Assembly: GCF_039529295.1 (NCBI RefSeq)
Contig: NZ_BAAAMN010000038.1
Span: 1-14,594 of the forward strand
Direction: 5' to 3'
Length of the DNA: 14,594 nt
DNA from: Yaniella flava
GTDB lineage: Bacteria; Actinomycetota; Actinomycetes; Actinomycetales; Micrococcaceae
The position numbers and the translations under genes were made by a program. Each line of letters opens with the position of its first letter. The stretch's first letter is position 1. Positions 12,717-14,594 of this stretch are shown here, piece after piece. The notes beneath the pieces were generated by a model. It worked only from the letters and a program-made list of their open reading frames with translations. It ran no database searches and was not told the DNA's origin.

Positions 12717-12980
12717 CTAGTCGTGGTCCAGATACGCGGACTGAGCGCCGCCTCTCATCTCAACAACCACGGCATCGACATAGCAGGCAATGCAGCCGGT
12801 GTACGACATACAGTTCCTTGCCCTACCATCAAGGGACCAGCCGTTGTCCTCATAGTCGAGGTCACGGACCTGAAATCGCACCACACCGGGCTCAGGATTC
12901 GTGACGGCGGTGATAGTGCGCTGCGGTGAACCTTTGCTGAAACCCTCTAAACTGTTGACGCCTGATACGTCATAAACGTC
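12717..12980 (-). pseudogene. decayed ORF downstream of the lipoprotein gene
   Basis: The minus-strand frame is open from 12980 to TAG 12717-12719 (87 codons) and has no ATG, GTG or TTG at its beginning. It reads SPQRTITAVTNPEPGVVRFQ, VRDLDYEDNGWSLDGRA, CMSYTGCIACYVDAVVVEM and AYLDHD, with composition like the C-terminal domain of a secreted protein or lipoprotein. It lies 75 bp after the stop of the intact lipoprotein gene on the same strand, so it is probably the rest of a second gene of that cluster that has lost its 5' part. Family not recognised. Confidence 0.4.
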
Positions 12981-13055
12981 TCAAGCTGCTGTTGAGCCCA
13001 GGCGTTTTCACATGAGAGCCGTTCACCAGAGTATGGAAAACCGAACCTCAGAGCT

Positions 13056-13712
13056 CTAATTCGCCGTCAAAACCCCGTTTTCATACTGGGCCGGTGTTGC
13101 AGTCCAGGACCTGTCGGTGCCGTCTACGGTGACTGTTACCATCTCTAATTCAGGGTGACTGTCCAACGTAGCTTCAAAGAAACCAAAACCGAAATCCTGG
13201 AGGCCGCCGTCGCTATTGGGGGTCACGAAATACTCAGTGAGTGCTGCGTCCTCTAACGTAATGATGATCTCCCCGGGCTCACCGGCGGCAAACGAGTCAG
13301 CATGGTAGTGCGGATGCACGATAGCATCGGGGCATGCAGCATCGTGATGGTCTAGATAAGTCTGCGTTACGTCATTGACCAACTGATCATCCGCGCTGCT
13401 GGGTTCAGGTAGCTCCCATGCCACACAGTATTTATCCCACGCTGCTTCGGGACGGCCGTCTGCGATCGCTTGTTCTTTGGCTTCAGCGGGATCGGTGATG
13501 CTGGCCAATTTTGACTCAGGTGATGACTCGGCATCAGAGATGGTTTCATGGGCCTCGCGATCATTTTTCAGCTGTTGAGCCTCAAGCACGTCCGATAGCC
13601 CCTCGACGTGCGCCTGAGCAGCCTCATCTTTTGCGGCGTCCACAGAACCGCAGCCGGTGAGTGCCGCTGCCGTGACAGCTAAGGCAGCAATGACAGTGCC
13701 ATTGCCTTTCAT
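13056..13712 (-). CDS. putative secreted lipoprotein
   Basis: There are 218 residues from the ATG at 13712, with GGGGG about 8 nt upstream. The N-terminus is a type II signal peptide: MKGN, hydrophobic stretch, then lipobox LTGC with Cys21 as the lipidated residue. The mature part is acidic and begins with a helical segment (about 25-90, rich in Ala, Glu, Asp). It continues with a C-terminal beta-rich domain (about 145-215) containing GEIIITLEDA and MVTVTVDGTDRSWTATP. C96 and C127 could form a disulfide, and HPHYH (133-137) could bind a metal. I recognise no family and no catalytic motif. It would be attached to the outer face of the membrane. On both sides are decayed ORFs of similar composition, so it may be the last intact member of a small cluster. 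Confidence 0.85.
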   Translation of the reverse strand: MKGNGTVIAALAVTAAALTGCGSVDAAKDEAAQAHVEGLSDVLEAQQLKNDREAHETISDAESSPESKLASITDPAEAKEQAIADGRPEAAWDKYCVAWELPEPSSADDQLVNDVTQTYLDHHDAACPDAIVHPHYHADSFAAGEPGEIIITLEDAALTEYFVTPNSDGGLQDFGFGFFEATLDSHPELEMVTVTVDGTDRSWTATPAQYENGVLTAN

Positions 13713-13754
13713 GGTCGAACCCCCAGTGGTGATGGTGTGAGTCCGGCCAACCTA

Positions 13755-14111
13755 TCATGGGACACCATTATCAAATGCAGAGTTACCCAATGACTGACAA
13801 GGGCGAATACCAACCATCAGATCGAAGGAGTCACCGGCGGTGATGGTTTCGGTGAGCACACCCATCTGGTGGACTTCACAGGTATCTAGGTCATCGCCGG
13901 ATCCGTCGCCTTGGCTGAAGACGAACTAGGTCCAGGCTTCGACTTCGGTCAGTCTGGACCAGGTTACTTCTGAGGGCCAGTCGGAGCGGGACGACAGGAA
14001 AAGCTTCAGTGCTTCTACTACGGGACTAACCAAAACTGCGAAGGTCAGTGGAAGTGAACTAGCCTGGCGCGCAGATCTCGATCGCGACCCTGTGTTGCAT
14101 AGTGGTGTCAC
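13755..14111 (-). pseudogene. decayed secreted-protein ORF with an in-frame amber
   Basis: One minus-strand frame runs from about 14111 to TGA 13755-13757, interrupted only by TAG at 13926-13928. Around the stop it reads EVTWSRLTEVEAWT, stop, FVFSQGDGSGDDLDTCEVHQ, MGVLTETITAGDSFDLMVGI, RPCQSLGNSAFDNGVP. Continuous protein-like sequence on both sides argues for a nonsense mutation (CAG to TAG would give Gln). The first 30 codons are less convincing. It lies directly upstream of the lipoprotein gene on the same strand. The family is not recognised. Confidence 0.45.
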
Positions 14112-14134
14112 TTTATTAGTTGCTTGCGATGCTC

Positions 14135-14584
14135 CTATTCCATTACTGGTATGACGAAGCTTTCTAAAGCACTTACTTCAACAATGCTTTTAGAGAAGCT
14201 AGCTTCAGGGACCGATGCCAACAGGCTTAACGGCGAGTTATCGGAGTCATCGGATGCTTTAGGTAAATCTGAACGAGGTGTTTCCCACCAGTCGAGTAAT
14301 GCCGCAGCGATTTTTTCCTGCGGGCAATCAACACTCCTAGAAATAAGCTTCTGGTTGATCTCCGCAAGTACATTTATGATCTGTCCGTTGCGGAATTGAA
14401 AAGCCGGATAGTACCTGGTGCCCCCATGCTCGATTTCGATGATCACCTTATACCGGCGATAAGTATTCAGCAGTTTCCGTTGCGCAGCTTGTTTAGCTCG
14501 GGCTTCTTGCTCTTCTGTTCGAGGTTTCCCTATCTGCCAGACTGAGGTGAGACACCCGGACTGATGGTTAGATGGCTGGGGCAC
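14135..14584 (-). CDS. Xre/MbcA/ParS-antitoxin-like C-terminal domain protein
   Basis: There are 149 codons from a GTG at 14584 with no visible RBS. An in-frame TAG follows upstream at 14588-14590, so the N-terminus may be damaged or start later. The central part, RYYPAFQFRNGQIINVLAEI (about residues 57-76), AALLDWWETPRSDL (98-111) and PLSLLAS (122-128), follows the order FPAFQ, xxWLxxP, PxxLL found at the C-terminus of antitoxins that pair with RES-domain toxins and of related DNA-binding proteins. The N-terminal third (TEEQEARAKQAAQRKLLNTY) is charged and helical. No RES toxin is encoded downstream, where a decayed ORF lies instead. The assignment rests on motif order only. The last 22 residues are not typical. 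Confidence 0.55.
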   Translation of the reverse strand: MPQPSNHQSGCLTSVWQIGKPRTEEQEARAKQAAQRKLLNTYRRYKVIIEIEHGGTRYYPAFQFRNGQIINVLAEINQKLISRSVDCPQEKIAAALLDWWETPRSDLPKASDDSDNSPLSLLASVPEASFSKSIVEVSALESFVIPVME

Positions 14585-14594
14585 TGACTAAAGG

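Noticed and set aside
14124..14399. 91-codon plus-strand ORF opposite the antitoxin-like gene
   Set aside because: Antisense to a frame with protein-like motifs, and no RBS.

Overview
The window looks like a piece of an actinomycete chromosome with moderately high GC, probably from the Micrococcales or Corynebacteriales. The signs are LPLTG sorting signals on both surface proteins, a class C sortase, GC-rich coding sequence with GTG/TTG starts, and actinobacterial-type IS21 and IS110 transposases. I cannot name the genus from sequence alone. Much of the window is accessory DNA: two insertion sequences and at least five decayed genes surround one intact pilus operon.

Layout. Positions 1-2401 are the right part of an IS21-family element: istA (5' part broken or outside the window), istB, a small downstream ORF and a repeat-containing right end finishing in the TGTCA-type terminus. 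It has inserted into a minus-strand sugar-transferase-like gene whose remains (2402-2942) also carry an amber codon. Positions 2965-8494, all minus strand, form a sortase-assembled pilus operon: a 953-residue tip adhesin (beta-propeller-like head plus Cna-B-type stalk), a 474-residue LPLTG backbone pilin, a strong intergenic hairpin, a 59-residue one-helix membrane protein, and a class C sortase coupled to it by an ATGA overlap. Upstream of the operon, at 8662-8800, is an array of seven GGGTGA-type hexamers spaced at roughly multiples of 11 bp. I think this is the best candidate for an undescribed regulatory element here.

Positions 8801-9590 have no intact gene, only a possible decayed secreted-protein gene. 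A four-helix membrane protein (9594-10094), preceded by a perfect 14-bp palindrome, and an ImmA/IrrE-type metallopeptidase (10211-10717) follow on the minus strand. A complete IS110-family element (about 10873-12302) separates the peptidase from whatever lay upstream. Its transposase is frameshifted at a G run, and the 160 bp ahead of the transposase is where a bridge RNA would be expected. The right third holds a lipoprotein (13056-13712), decayed minus-strand ORFs on both sides of it, and at the end a protein resembling Xre/MbcA-type antitoxin C-terminal domains (14135-14584) with no recognisable toxin.

How the genes work together. Tip protein and pilin would be exported, covalently linked by the class C sortase and anchored to the wall by a housekeeping sortase elsewhere. 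No separate base pilin is visible. The hairpin between pilin and the last two genes would allow far more pilin than sortase to be made from one promoter.
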